The notes: generated by a model from the sequence alone, not told the origin. 41,886 bases of DNA from Caloramator quimbayensis (GCF_900167605.1 NZ_FUYH01000023.1:1-41886); one strand, 5' to 3'; shown: positions 1-9,439, counted from the stretch's first letter. A program made the numbers and translations.

Positions 1-2
1 AT

Positions 3-143
3 CTTATGCAGTTATATTTTTTTAGATGTATTAGAGGTTTTAGGAAGAAAAGAATGCTTCAAATAAATATTATTGAGGATATAAGAGATGAGAGATTTAC
101 AATAGAAGATACCTGGAATAATCCAGTATTTGAAAAAACTTAA
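3..143 (+). CDS. 3' end of an unidentified gene, cut by the window edge
   Basis: An open frame runs in from the window edge and stops with TAA at 141-143, giving 46 codons that end ...NNPVFEKT. It contains a basic patch (FRKKR) and an acidic tail (IEDIRDERFTIED). I do not recognise a family. It could be the end of a longer gene or chance reading in AT-rich DNA. Nothing between 144 and 395 looks convincingly coding. Confidence 0.3.
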   Translation, partial: LMQLYFFRCIRGFRKKRMLQINIIEDIRDERFTIEDTWNNPVFEKT

Positions 144-395
144 TGAAACAATAAAATTGGAAATTAATTATTTAAATTTTTGGGGGTAGGGGGAGTTATA
201 ACTATTTTTGCAACCTATAGAGCTGGTGGAATACCATTTCTTCAATATGATACAATAAAATGCAATTTCAGTAAAAATAAAAATTCTACTGGAATTTTGC
301 TGCGAAATCTCTGTGTTTCAAATTTTAAAGTTGATTTGAGTATCATAATATCCTATAATCTAAATCATAGCTTTATTTTATAGGAGGAAAAATAA

Positions 396-983
396 ATGAA
401 GTTCAAAATCAATTTAAAAACCCTGTCGGAAATTTATAATATAAATGAAATAAACCTTCCTAAATATGTACCTCAAATACTAAATTTATCAAATCAAAAC
501 GCTCAGGCAACAAGACCTAAGAATGTAGGTCAGCTATCAGAACTTTTCCCACAGTTTAAGAAAGAATCAGAGGATATATCCGTTGAATCCTGGAGAGAAT
601 GGTACATTAACAATATGCCCGATGCAATAGATAATGCAGCAGAAAAAATCTGGATACAAGTTGAAAATTTAAAAAAAGCAATAAATGAAATAGATAAGGA
701 AATGATTAGGGATTGGGTTGAAGACCTTATAATAAACAAAACCTATACAGGGCTTAATTTTCAAGAAGCAATTATTAAAACGATTGCTGAAAAACAAAAT
801 AAAAAATGGAGACTATCAAACCCTGATGAAGAATCAAAGGGCATTGACGGATATATTGATGATACCCCTGTTTCTATAAAACCATCATCATACAAAACCA
901 AATCTATGTTAATGGAAAAAATCGATGTTAAAATAATCTATTATGAAAAAGCAAAAGATGGATTTATTGTTGAATTTGAATAG
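396..983 (+). CDS. Type II restriction endonuclease, probably MjaI-like (CTAG)
   Basis: 195-aa protein with a clear AGGAGG ribosome site at 382-388 before ATG 396. The stretch around residues 27-50 (ILNLSNQNAQATRPKNVGQL) resembles, from memory, the MjaI restriction endonuclease family (RE_MjaI). A PD-(D/E)xK-like core is plausible near residues 150-165: GIDGYIDD followed by SIKPSSYK, with serine where the second acidic residue often sits. The neighbour at 1092-2111 is a convergent N4-cytosine-type methylase of the kind that pairs with such enzymes, which supports a Type II R-M system. CTAG specificity is inferred from family resemblance only. No alignment was run, so the family call is moderately confident; a restriction role is more secure because of the partner. 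Confidence 0.65.
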   Translation: MKFKINLKTLSEIYNINEINLPKYVPQILNLSNQNAQATRPKNVGQLSELFPQFKKESEDISVESWREWYINNMPDAIDNAAEKIWIQVENLKKAINEIDKEMIRDWVEDLIINKTYTGLNFQEAIIKTIAEKQNKKWRLSNPDEESKGIDGYIDDTPVSIKPSSYKTKSMLMEKIDVKIIYYEKAKDGFIVEFE

Positions 984-1042
984 ATAAAATCTGGGGACAG
1001 TTACTTATTTCACTTATTGTAAATGAAATATTAACAAAACAA

Positions 1043-1090
1043 ATTAAAAGGCCGTTAGCCAATAAAATTAATGGTTAACAGCCTTTTAAT
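1043..1090. terminator. Bidirectional terminator between convergent R and M genes
   Basis: An imperfect inverted repeat pairs ATTAAAAGGC...GTTAGCC with GGTTAAC...GCCTTTTAAT around an AT-rich loop. A/T runs on both sides let it serve both the nuclease gene on its left and the methylase gene on its right. Confidence 0.75.
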
Positions 1091-1091
1091 T

Positions 1092-2111
1092 TTAATATTC
1101 AGCTCTATACACATTTTCACTTATTTTTTCTATAAATTTAAGCTCTGAAAACTTCAAATTGACTTCTTGATTTGTAACAACAGGAAAATCATAATTTAAA
1201 TTTTTGTATTTTATATTTTTCATCGTTTTTGTAAATTCAATATGATTCCGAAGCCTTTTTTTATATATCTCTTTTATAAAATTTTCATATTCCATTACTT
1301 TACTTTCTATTATACTTTTAAAATTCACATCTATTTCAATAGAAATACTGTTTCTTCCACAGGCCATTGCTGCAATCATAGTAGTACCTGTTCCTGCAAA
1401 GGGGTCAAGTACCACATCATTTTTTGCAGAGTACATGTTAATTATCCTATAGGGAAGCTCGAAAGGATATGCAGCACTCCTATCCCTCGATTTAGAATCT
1501 CCTATCTTTTGAGATGTACCCTTAAAATCCCATACATCAGAAAACCATACATTCCTCTCTTCCCAAAAATATGCACTCTCCTGCCTGTTTTTCCTTTCTG
1601 CATCACTTTTATAATTCTTTTTAGTCCCCTTTCTAAATATAAGTATATATTCATGCTCTAAAGTTACATAGGCACCCTTTGGGAGCATCCCAGAGCCCAT
1701 AAATTTATTAGGTGCATTGGTCTGTTTCCTCCATAGAATATCAGGAAGGGGATAAAAACCTATATTAATACACGCATTTATAATTCTCGCATGGTTAGGG
1801 TAAAGTATAAAATTATTATTAATTGTCCTTGTAGCATCACCTATATTTATGCACAAATAAGAACCTTCTTTTAATACCCTGAAACACTCACTCCAAACAA
1901 CATCAAGCTGCCTGTGCATAAGTTCAAAGGCAAGGAAACCATTACCTTCCTCAAAGGCATTTGATATGCCTTCATCAATATTTTTAAAAAGTTCATCCCA
2001 CATCTCTATCATAGGATATGGAGGAGAAGTTACTATTAAATCTATTGAATTATCCTCTATGCAGTTCATGTTTCTTGCATCATTAATATATATTTTGTGA
2101 AGGGTTTCCAT
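1092..2111 (-). CDS. Site-specific DNA methyltransferase, N4-cytosine type (M.MjaI/M.MthZI-like)
   Basis: 339-aa methylase. The catalytic motif IV is TSPPYP (residues about 29-34), the SPPY form typical of N4-cytosine enzymes. The SAM-binding motif DPFAGTGTT lies near residue 237, so the order is catalytic first and SAM motif last (beta-class). The segment PYPMIEMWDELF is reminiscent of CTAG methylases such as M.MthZI, by recall only. Start ATG 2111 has AAGGAG upstream. It should protect the host from the nuclease at 396-983, with which it is convergent and shares a terminator. R and M therefore come from separate promoters. It could in principle be an N6-adenine enzyme, but SPPY argues against that. 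Confidence 0.82.
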   Translation of the reverse strand: METLHKIYINDARNMNCIEDNSIDLIVTSPPYPMIEMWDELFKNIDEGISNAFEEGNGFLAFELMHRQLDVVWSECFRVLKEGSYLCINIGDATRTINNNFILYPNHARIINACINIGFYPLPDILWRKQTNAPNKFMGSGMLPKGAYVTLEHEYILIFRKGTKKNYKSDAERKNRQESAYFWEERNVWFSDVWDFKGTSQKIGDSKSRDRSAAYPFELPYRIINMYSAKNDVVLDPFAGTGTTMIAAMACGRNSISIEIDVNFKSIIESKVMEYENFIKEIYKKRLRNHIEFTKTMKNIKYKNLNYDFPVVTNQEVNLKFSELKFIEKISENVYRAEY

Positions 2112-2248
2112 AACGATTCTCCTTATATTTTAACTTAAAACATATAATAAAATTATAATCTATGTACAAAAATAAACAAGAGCCTAAGATAGTCTCATTT
2201 ATCCATAGTGCAAAAATATTGATTTTATAAGTTATAGAAATCAATTCT

Positions 2249-2282
2249 AAAAAACAAGCAGCTGATACTTTGAACAGCTGCC
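2249..2282 (-). terminator. Terminator of uraA
   Basis: On the minus strand, GGCAGCTG and CAGCTGCT pair around a 10-nt loop, followed by a T-rich run, just past the uraA stop. Confidence 0.8.
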
Positions 2283-2291
2283 TATAATTTA

Positions 2292-3530
2292 TTATTCTCT
2301 GTTTAAAACCATATTTACTATAACTCCAACTATTGCTGCAAAGCTGAGACCGCTTATGCTTACTGTTTTTGTTACTGGTATTCCTATATTTATCTTTGCA
2401 TAGGTTGGCAAAAGTCCAAGGATTAATACTGTTGCCATTATTATTATATTCTTAATGTTAAACTCAACCTTGCTGTTTCTTATTGTTTGAACTCCTATGA
2501 GGGCTATCATCGAGTAAAGCATAAAGCTTATTCCGCCCATTACTGGAACTGGTATAGTCTTTAGGAATCCCCCAACCTTTCCTACAAACCCAAGTATCAT
2601 AGCAAAAACCGCAGTCATTCTAAGTATTGATGGATCATAGTTTTTAGTTATTGCTAAAACTCCTGTGTTTTCTCCATAGGTTGTGTTTGCTGGCCCTCCT
2701 ATAAATCCTGCAACCATAGTTGCAAGTCCATCTCCTAAAAGAGTCCTGTTAAGTCCTGGATCTTTTATAAAATCCTGACCTACTACCTGCCCGTTAGTAG
2801 TTATATCACCAATATGCTCCATAAATACTGCAAGAACTACTGGCGCTATTATTGCTATCGCTGCTGCATCAAACTTTGGCAGTGTGAAATTTGGTACTGC
2901 AATAAGCGCTGATGTTTTAACTGCTGTAGTATCTACTATTCCCATAAAAGCTGATAATATATACCCAGTAGTAACCCCTATTATTATTGATAACTGTTTT
3001 ACAAGCCCCTTACCAAGGAAAGTAACTGATACCGCAGTTAACAGGGTTACTATTGATACCATAAAGTTTGTTTTTGCACTTCCGTAGGCAACAGGGACTA
3101 AGTTTAATCCTATTACCATAATCATAGGCCCTACGACTTGTGCAGGAAGCACCTTCCTTATTCTTTCAACTCCTATTTTTTCAACAACAAAGGATACAAG
3201 AACATATATTAAACCAGCTACTACTATTCCACCCTGAGCATATCTTAAATCCCCGTATGCCTGTTTTACTGCTATTATGCCTGGTATGAATGCAAAGGAC
3301 GAACCAAGGAAAACAGGAACCTTCTTTTTAGTGCAAAAGTGAAAAATAAGTGTTCCAAGACCTGCTGAAAATATTGAAACTGATGGGTCAAGACCTGTTA
3401 AAATAGGAACTAAAACTGTTGCTCCAAACATCGCTATAAGATGCTGAATCGCAAGTATAACTCTTTTTACCTTATCAAAGGTTGAAATTTCTTGTACTAC
3501 TATTTCTTCTGTTATAACTTTTTGTGCCAT
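2292..3530 (-). CDS. uraA: Uracil permease (nucleobase:cation symporter-2 family)
   Basis: 412-aa polytopic membrane protein of the NCS2/UraA-PyrP family that imports uracil for salvage. Family signatures are visible: QHLIAMFGATVLVP near residues 28-41, VFMEHIGDITTNGQVVG with the conserved His-Glu substrate-site region near residue 236, and GGPANTTYGENTGVLAITK near residue 279. Length is normal and about 12-14 hydrophobic segments are expected. Start ATG 3530 has AGGAGGAG upstream. The leader holds a PyrR-type attenuator, which independently supports a pyrimidine transporter. It is monocistronic, with its own terminator. Confidence 0.95.
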   Translation of the reverse strand: MAQKVITEEIVVQEISTFDKVKRVILAIQHLIAMFGATVLVPILTGLDPSVSIFSAGLGTLIFHFCTKKKVPVFLGSSFAFIPGIIAVKQAYGDLRYAQGGIVVAGLIYVLVSFVVEKIGVERIRKVLPAQVVGPMIMVIGLNLVPVAYGSAKTNFMVSIVTLLTAVSVTFLGKGLVKQLSIIIGVTTGYILSAFMGIVDTTAVKTSALIAVPNFTLPKFDAAAIAIIAPVVLAVFMEHIGDITTNGQVVGQDFIKDPGLNRTLLGDGLATMVAGFIGGPANTTYGENTGVLAITKNYDPSILRMTAVFAMILGFVGKVGGFLKTIPVPVMGGISFMLYSMIALIGVQTIRNSKVEFNIKNIIIMATVLILGLLPTYAKINIGIPVTKTVSISGLSFAAIVGVIVNMVLNRE

Positions 3531-3544
3531 TTTAACTCCTCCTT

Positions 3545-3576
3545 CTTTCCCAGCCTCTCAGGACTGATTTAAAAGT
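3545..3576 (-). promoter_or_regulatory. Second PyrR-type binding loop next to the uraA ribosome site
   Basis: On the minus strand AGTCCTGAGAGGCT (3552-3565) fits the PyrR consensus ARUCCNGNGAGGYU. CAG/CTG and CC/GG form the loop hairpin, with CTTTT/GGAAAG as lower stem. It ends only a few bases before AGGAGG of uraA and lies downstream of the attenuator terminator, so it could affect ribosome access rather than termination. That role is inference. Confidence 0.65.
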
Positions 3577-3583
3577 TCTTTAC

Positions 3584-3672
3584 ATAAAAAAACTTCTTAC
3601 CAACTGGTAAGAAGTTACAAACATAGCTTAATATATCATTTACCATCTTACCAGCCTCACAGGACTGATTTA
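3584..3672 (-). promoter_or_regulatory. PyrR-dependent transcription attenuator of uraA
   Basis: All three parts can be read on the minus strand. AGTCCTGTGAGGCT (3653-3666) matches the PyrR-binding loop. The adjoining CTGGTAAGA can pair with TCTTACCAG in the terminator arm (antiterminator). The terminator itself pairs AACTTCTTACC with GGTAAGAAGTT (3591-3616), followed by a U run. In the known mechanism UMP-bound PyrR holds the first hairpin, which frees the terminator, so uracil uptake falls when pyrimidines are plentiful. Confidence 0.85.
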
Positions 3673-3959
3673 AAGAACTCATTTATCTATTAAATACTAT
3701 CATAAATACCCATAGTGTGCAACACTTTTTTATAAAAAACTTTTTGGCAAATTTATTTAAACAGGAATAGTTTTTAATTTTCAAAATATATTAAATTTGA
3801 TTTGTTTGTTAATTTTTTAATTTATGAATTTTTTAATAAAACTATACAAAAAAATATAAATTTCATGTTAAAATATAATTGATTTATTAATAAAGCTATA
3901 ATAAATATATACAATATACGAAATATTATAAATAATATTTTAGAAAAGGAGTTTTAAAT

Positions 3960-5276
3960 ATGAGTAAACCAATTCTTTCAGCTCACTTTCAATCAAGAAC
4001 ACCTTCAGATGTTAGACTTGCGCAGATGAAGTATGAGGAGCGCAAAGTCAAACCTCAGGCTGTAATAAATGTAGGTATTGGTAATGTTTCACTCCCTACA
4101 AACCCTGCAATGCAAAAAAGAATGTTTGCTCTTAACGCACCTGAAAGTCCATTTTCAAAGGGTGTTATTAGATATTCAACAACTGCAGGTTTTACAGAAT
4201 GTCAGGATGCTTTTAAAAATATATTAAAGTGCGAAGGCTTTGATACTAGCAAATTATTCGTTCAGATAACTGACGGCGGTTCTTCTGCTATGGAATTACT
4301 GTTAATAGGTGTCTGCGGAGGTGCTGGGAGCGATGATAAGCCTTTAATGGTAATCGATCCAGCCTACACCAATTACATTTCCTTTGCAGAAAGAATTGGA
4401 CGTAAAATAGTTACAGTAACACGTAAATTAAACCAAGATGGAAGATTCAGCCTTCCAGAAATAAATGAAATTGAAGAAGCTATAAAGGCATATAATCCTG
4501 GAGCTCTTCTTGTTATACCCTATGACAATCCTACAGGACAATTATATGATTATGAAACATTAAAAGAACTTGCTAAATTATGCGTTAAATATAATATGTG
4601 GATGGTAAGTGACGAAGCTTACCGTGAACTCTTCTATAAAGAAGACAGCCCACTTGTAAGCATATGGGGATTAACCGATGCAGATGTACCTGGAATTGAA
4701 GGCAGAAGAATCAGTATAGAAACTGCTTCAAAGGTATGGAATGCATGCGGTTTAAGAATAGGTGCTTTAATAACTGATAATGCAGAATTTAACAACCGTG
4801 CTGTTGCTGAATATACTGCAAACCTTTGTGCTAACGTAATAGGTCAATATATTTTCGGAGCTTTGGCACACGAGAGCAAAGAAGACATACTTAACTGGTG
4901 CAAAGGCTTAAGAGAATACTATAAAGAGCAGATAATAAACGTATACAATGGACTTAAAAATCTCGAACCTGAATTAATCGTTTCAAGCCCCGATGCATCG
5001 ATTTATTCTGTAATCGACGTTAGAAATGTCGTAAAACCAGGTTTTGACTCAATAGATTTCGTTTTATATTGTGCTCAGGAAGGCTCAGTTAACATAGATG
5101 GTGTTGAAACAACACTTCTTGTAGCACCAATGAAAGGATTCTACAATGTTAAAGAAGGTGAAGAAAACCCAGGAAACACACAATTTAGAATTTCCTTCGT
5201 AGAATCTCCAGAAAAAATGGCAAAGGTTCCAGAATTGTTCGTTAAGCTTTTAAGACAGTTTGAAGCTCAAAGATAA
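3960..5276 (+). CDS. PLP-dependent class I/II aminotransferase
   Basis: 438-aa fold-type I aminotransferase. Recognisable elements are the cofactor loop TDGGSSAMELL (near residue 103), YDNPTGQLYDYETL with the conserved Asn-Pro-Thr-Gly (near residue 180), VSDEAYRELFY with the Asp that contacts the pyridine nitrogen (near residue 216), the Schiff-base lysine in ETASKVW (near residue 257), and RISF with a C-terminal arginine that may bind the substrate carboxylate. Start ATG 3960 follows AAAGGAG. The substrate cannot be told from sequence; amino-acid transamination is the safe description. It is a single gene ending in a strong terminator. The SKVWNACGLRIGAL segment differs from the usual SKTFGLPGLRIGW, suggesting a distinct clostridial subgroup. 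Confidence 0.88.
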   Translation: MSKPILSAHFQSRTPSDVRLAQMKYEERKVKPQAVINVGIGNVSLPTNPAMQKRMFALNAPESPFSKGVIRYSTTAGFTECQDAFKNILKCEGFDTSKLFVQITDGGSSAMELLLIGVCGGAGSDDKPLMVIDPAYTNYISFAERIGRKIVTVTRKLNQDGRFSLPEINEIEEAIKAYNPGALLVIPYDNPTGQLYDYETLKELAKLCVKYNMWMVSDEAYRELFYKEDSPLVSIWGLTDADVPGIEGRRISIETASKVWNACGLRIGALITDNAEFNNRAVAEYTANLCANVIGQYIFGALAHESKEDILNWCKGLREYYKEQIINVYNGLKNLEPELIVSSPDASIYSVIDVRNVVKPGFDSIDFVLYCAQEGSVNIDGVETTLLVAPMKGFYNVKEGEENPGNTQFRISFVESPEKMAKVPELFVKLLRQFEAQR

Positions 5277-5291
5277 TAAATAAATAAAGTT

Positions 5292-5328
5292 AAAAAAACC
5301 CGCCGGATATTTTCCGGCGGTTTTTTTT
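5292..5328. terminator. Bidirectional terminator
   Basis: CCGCCGGA and TCCGGCGG pair around ATATTT with A8 on the left and T8 on the right. It serves the aminotransferase gene and, on the other strand, sstT, whose stop codon it overlaps. Confidence 0.92.
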
Positions 5329-6553
5329 AATTATTTTTTCCTTCTTTACGCCATTTTGCAAATTCAGCTGCAGCTGTAAAGAGAACATCTGTTGAAGAGT
5401 TAAGAGCTGTTTCGCAGGAGTCCTGAATAATACCCACAATAAATCCAACTCCAACAACTTTCATAGCAATGTCATTCGGAATTCCAAATAAACTGCAGGC
5501 AAGAGGAATAAGAAGAAGTGATCCTCCAGCAACCCCTGAAGCACCGCATGCGCTTACTGCAGATAATATACTCAATATAAATGCTGTTGGAATATCTACT
5601 TTTATACCAAGAGTGTTAACAGCTGCAAGGGATAAAACTGAAATTGTAACTGCTGCCCCTGCCATATTAATTGTTGCTCCTAAAGGAATAGATACTGAAT
5701 AGGTATCCTTATCAAGTCCTAATCTTTCACATAAACTCATATTAACAGGTATATTTGCCGCTGAACTTCGTGTAAAAAACGCTGTTATGCCGCTGTCTTT
5801 CAAGCACTTAAAAACAAGAGGATATGGATTTTTACGGATACATAAAAATACAATAATTGGATTAACAACAAGAGCTACAAAAAGCATTGTTCCAACTAAA
5901 AGCATAAGCAGCTGTCCGTAGCTTAGCAGCGATTGAAGTCCATTTGCAGCTATTGATTCAAACACAAGGCCCATTATTCCAAGTGGTGCAAAATTGATAA
6001 CTAATCTAACTACTTCTGATAATGCGTCCGATACATTTGTAATCATAGTTTTTGTTGAATTTTCTGCATTTCTCAAAGCGATTCCTATAATTACAGCCCA
6101 AGACAATATTCCAATATAGTTAGCATTGTAAAGCGCCTTTACTGGATTCTCTACAATATTCAATAGTAATGCTTTAATAACCTCTACAACACCACCAGGA
6201 GGTGTTAAATTCTCAGCCCCAGCCCCTCCAGGAAGTATTATCTTAATTGGGAATATAAAGCTTGCTATAACCGCTACAAGACCTGCTAAAAATGTTCCTG
6301 CTAAATATAGAATTAAAATTGACTTCATATTAGTCTTATGACCACTTTTATGCTGTGATATAGCCGACATTACCAAAAAGAAAACGAGCATAGGCGCAAC
6401 CGCTTTTAACGCCCCAACGAATAAAGAACCAAAAATAACAACGATTTTCGCTTTTTCTGGAACAGTTAAAGCCAAAATAATACCGATTATAAGACCTATA
6501 ATAATTCTTTTAACAAGGCTTAACTGATTCCACTTTTTAATTAAGTCTTTCAT
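5327..6553 (-). CDS. sstT: Sodium:serine/threonine symporter
   Basis: 408-aa DAACS-family membrane transporter that imports serine and threonine with Na+. Family marks are visible: [12 protein letters not shown] near residue 261 (serine-rich re-entrant loop), [14 protein letters not shown] near residue 291 (Na+/substrate site NMxG), and [13 protein letters not shown] near residue 341. The N-terminus ([18 protein letters not shown]) and length match SstT rather than the longer GltP/GltT proteins. Start ATG 6553 is preceded by GGGGAAAG. Single gene, convergent with the aminotransferase gene. Confidence 0.92.
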   Translation of the reverse strand: MKDLIKKWNQLSLVKRIIIGLIIGIILALTVPEKAKIVVIFGSLFVGALKAVAPMLVFFLVMSAISQHKSGHKTNMKSILILYLAGTFLAGLVAVIASFIFPIKIILPGGAGAENLTPPGGVVEVIKALLLNIVENPVKALYNANYIGILSWAVIIGIALRNAENSTKTMITNVSDALSEVVRLVINFAPLGIMGLVFESIAANGLQSLLSYGQLLMLLVGTMLFVALVVNPIIVFLCIRKNPYPLVFKCLKDSGITAFFTRSSAANIPVNMSLCERLGLDKDTYSVSIPLGATINMAGAAVTISVLSLAAVNTLGIKVDIPTAFILSILSAVSACGASGVAGGSLLLIPLACSLFGIPNDIAMKVVGVGFIVGIIQDSCETALNSSTDVLFTAAAEFAKWRKEGKNN

Positions 6554-6996
6554 ACTTTCCCCTCCATAAAATAATGTTTTTTAACAATTTAAAAATGAGA
6601 ATTTATACAAAGTATATTATCATAAAAATTCATAAATTTAAAGAAAAAAATCGAATTTTGTCTAATTGTGTTGCTATTCAAAATATTCATATATTAGTAA
6701 TTAAATACTATTAATATTGTTACTTGCAATAAAAAGGCAGCAAAATCAGTGCTTCATTTTGAAAACAAGTTTAATCAACTATTCAAATAAAATAAAATAA
6801 TTAGTAGCTATTATTAATGAATTACTATACACAAATCAGATGTTTATCGTATAAATATAATATCAAAGCTTAATAAAAATAGTAAAATTAATTGTAGAAC
6901 ACAATCCTTTATGTTAACATGTAATCAAGTATATTTGTTATATATTTGCATCTTAATTCTATTTTGAAAACACTTTTATATAAAAGAAGGGTTAGT
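6554..6996. other. AT-rich divergent intergenic region
   Basis: About 440 bp separate sstT (minus) from the antiporter gene (plus), so both promoters must lie here. Many A/T runs and TATAAT-like strings occur, but I cannot single out one promoter. I see no riboswitch and no gene. Confidence 0.5.
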
Positions 6997-8352
6997 ATGG
7001 ACATTTTACTTAGCATTTCAATTACTTTTTTTGTGTTAATCTTATCTATTTACAAAGGGATTTTTGTGGGATATCCATTAATTCTTGGTTTTTTGATATT
7101 TGCCTTTATTTCATTTAGAAGAGGTTTTAAAATAAAAGAAATTATTAGAATGTCTATCGACGGGGGTAAAAAATCCTTCGTTGTGCTTAAGATACTTGTA
7201 TTAATAGGAGCTATTACTGGAATATGGATGGCAGCAGGAACAGTCCCTGCTATTATATATTATGGAATAAAATATATGAACCCAAGCTATTTTATACTTT
7301 ATAGCTTTTTAATAAGCTGCATTGTTTCCCTTCTTCTTGGCTCTTCATTAGCAACAGTAAGTACAGTCGGTATAGCATTAGCTTTAATGGCTAAAAATAC
7401 AAATATCAATATAAACATAATCGCAGGATCTATTATATCTGGTGCATATTTTGGGGATAGATGTTCTCCTATGTCCTCAAGCGCAAATTTAGTTGCAAAT
7501 ATTACAAAAACAAGCCTCTATACAAATATAAAAAACATGTTTAGAACAGCAATAATCCCCTTTATCCTATCTATAATTATTTATTTTATTATCTCGATTG
7601 AAAAACCAGTCAATTTTATACAAACCAATTTATCTGCACAAATACTTCAAAACTATAAGATAAACATAATTGTTTTATTACCAGCTATAATAATATTAAT
7701 CTTTTCCATTTTAAAAATAGATGTAAAAATATCAATGCTAATTAGCATTATATTAGCTTCCTCTATTGCTTTAATGTTTCAAAAATATACACTATATGAG
7801 GTTTTAAAATTTTTAGTAATTGGATTTAATCTTCCACCATCTAACCCCCTTTATCATATCTTAAAAGGTGGTGGAATTATAGCGATGTGGAAAGCTGCTG
7901 TAGTTATATTTATATCCTGTGCTCTGTCAGGGATTTTTAATGAAACAAACATACTTAAAACGATTGAAGAGATTTTAAAAAGAGCTAAAACTCGATATGT
8001 ATTATTCATATACACAGCAATTGTAAGTGTTTCTACTGCAGCCTTTGGATGTAATCAGTCAATTTCAATTATTTTAACCAACAATCTTATGAATAAAAAC
8101 TATATAAAAAACAAAATTGATAACCATCAATTAGCTGTAGACATAGAAAATACTGCTGTAGTATTATCTGCTCTTATCCCTTGGAACATAGCTGCCTTTG
8201 TTCCAACAACAACATTAGGAGTTAGCAGTATTGGCTTTATACCCTATGCCTTTTATCTATACCTACTGCCAATAATCTATTTTTTATATCTTTATATTTC
8301 ATGTACAAGATATAAAAAATTCGCAGCAAACAATTTTGAATATAAACATTAA
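6997..8352 (+). CDS. NhaC-family Na+/H+ (or organate) antiporter
   Basis: 451-aa polytopic protein. Start ATG 6997 was chosen because AGAAGG lies just upstream; an upstream in-frame ATG (6946) has no ribosome site. NhaC family signatures are visible: GAYFGDRCSPMSSSANLVA near residue 150 and a C-terminal ENTAVVLSALIPWNIAAF near residue 385. FGCNQSISIILTN near residue 350 may line the ion path. Members exchange Na+ for H+; some (MleN type) exchange malate for lactate, and sequence alone does not separate these. It is convergent with rlmH across the island, so it was probably rlmH's direct neighbour before insertion. Confidence 0.87.
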   Translation: MDILLSISITFFVLILSIYKGIFVGYPLILGFLIFAFISFRRGFKIKEIIRMSIDGGKKSFVVLKILVLIGAITGIWMAAGTVPAIIYYGIKYMNPSYFILYSFLISCIVSLLLGSSLATVSTVGIALALMAKNTNININIIAGSIISGAYFGDRCSPMSSSANLVANITKTSLYTNIKNMFRTAIIPFILSIIIYFIISIEKPVNFIQTNLSAQILQNYKINIIVLLPAIIILIFSILKIDVKISMLISIILASSIALMFQKYTLYEVLKFLVIGFNLPPSNPLYHILKGGGIIAMWKAAVVIFISCALSGIFNETNILKTIEEILKRAKTRYVLFIYTAIVSVSTAAFGCNQSISIILTNNLMNKNYIKNKIDNHQLAVDIENTAVVLSALIPWNIAAFVPTTTLGVSSIGFIPYAFYLYLLPIIYFLYLYISCTRYKKFAANNFEYKH

Positions 8353-8369
8353 TAGTAAAATATTAATCA

Positions 8370-8386
8370 CTTATGTTACGGTTCAC
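8370..8386 (-). other. Outer rlmH-type attachment site remnant (distal end of island)
   Basis: On the minus strand GTGAACCGTAACATAAG matches the middle site at 11926-11942 at 16 of 17 bases and resembles the rlmH 3' end (24310-24324). It reads in the same orientation as rlmH. One change turns the Tyr codon TAT into TAA. It is read as the left boundary of the island, with chromosome (antiporter gene) to its left. Confidence 0.65.
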
Positions 8387-8769
8387 TGTCAACAAGGCAC
8401 TCGCAAAAAAAATATTTATATAATTATTATTATTAATCTTCAGACAGTTGAACCCCCCACTTTTCGCTATTTGAAAAATGGGGTTTTTCGATAGTTTGAG
8501 CCTATCATCTTAAACTATAATAGGTTTTTTTAACAAGTTAACAGTCTAATAATTTTCTATCTAATTTTTCTCCTTTTTGCTCCAGTAAAACGCTGACATA
8601 TTGCTGGAAGCTAAAACCTCTTTTCCATCTAAGCTGTATATAACTCCTACTTTTAAAGTGTCACATTCCTTCTTCTACTTTATATTTTTTTACTTGTAAA
8701 TATTATTAAAAATGTTTTAGTTTAGTCTATCTTGATAAATGAAAAAGAAGAGTCGATTTAAACTCTTCC
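8387..8769. other. Non-coding left part of cassette B
   Basis: No intact gene. TCGCAAAA at about 8400 is the candidate inverted-repeat end of cassette B. Two terminator-like hairpins occur near 8450-8495 (CCCC...TTTTC with GAAAA...GGGG, then T-rich) and 8503-8530. A short degenerate reading frame lies on the minus strand at 8538-8699. Confidence 0.5.
8538..8699 (-). pseudogene. Possible gene remnant, unidentified
   Basis: A minus-strand frame of about 53 codons is open apart from one internal TGA and ends ...LLEQKGEKLDRKLLDC. Codon make-up is more protein-like than the surrounding AT-rich DNA, but no start or family can be named. It may be chance. Confidence 0.22.
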
Positions 8770-9288
8770 TTAAATCCCTAATATTCTATCCCTTTCAATC
8801 TTTATCGTATTATCTTTTCCATTTATTTTTTCATCTCTTCCGTTTCCATACACTCTTAATCCTTTAGCATTTTTTTCATATCTAATAGAAATTCTATAAC
8901 TCTCATTTGTTCTTTCATCGTTATTTAATCCTAAACAGTCAACTACCTCATCAAATTTTAATACTGCAATTTCACTCTCTTTTAATTCTTGTTTACCACA
9001 TATTAAGGCAAATAATAATTCTTTCCCCTGTTCTTTCTCTTTAAGCTCCTTAATTTTTTGCACTTCATCTCCACTAAAACTAAATTGCCACAGCTGAACA
9101 TCTTTATTTTCCCTTTTTGTTCGAGATGATACATATTTCATGTATAATAAATAATCTCCCTTGTTTGTTGTAAATAAATAAATCCTTCTTTCTTCATTTT
9201 CTTCAAACAATGGAGGTTTTACACCATTAGATAACATTAAAGACAATAAAGAGCCATAATAAAAGTCTGCTCTTGTTAACTTAGGCAT
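8770..9288 (-). CDS. Hypothetical protein of cassette B
   Basis: 172 aa from ATG 9288, chosen because a GGGGGG run lies about 7 bases upstream; the upstream in-frame ATG at 9312 has no spaced ribosome site. The protein is soluble, mixed alpha/beta and charge-rich. Distinct segments are TRADFYYGSLLSLMLSNG near the start, RRIYLFTTNKGDYLLYMKY in the middle, and WQFSFSGDEVQKIKEL. I do not recognise a named domain. The small protein with a GDYLLYMKY beta-strand pair could be a nucleic-acid or ligand-binding fold, but that is guesswork. It is divergent from the TPR-like gene, with a shared promoter region at 9289-9439. Confidence 0.65.
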   Translation of the reverse strand: MPKLTRADFYYGSLLSLMLSNGVKPPLFEENEERRIYLFTTNKGDYLLYMKYVSSRTKRENKDVQLWQFSFSGDEVQKIKELKEKEQGKELLFALICGKQELKESEIAVLKFDEVVDCLGLNNDERTNESYRISIRYEKNAKGLRVYGNGRDEKINGKDNTIKIERDRILGI

Positions 9289-9439
9289 AATAGCATCCCC
9301 CCAATCATACATTCTTCAAATTAATAATACATAAAATTGAAAATATTTCAATTATTTGCATAAAAGTAATAAGCAAGTATCAGGCGTAACCATTTCAAAA
9401 AAGCTCGTGTATATATTTATATAGAAGGAGAGAATTGCT

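Noticed and set aside
180-383. 67-codon frame before the nuclease gene
   Set aside because: No clear ribosome site, unlikely composition, and it ends at the ribosome site of the real gene.
1092-2111. R-M pair at the left as part of the rlmH island
   Set aside because: Chromosomal-type genes (uraA, sstT, antiporter) separate it from 8370, and no rlmH-type core is seen to the left of 8370.
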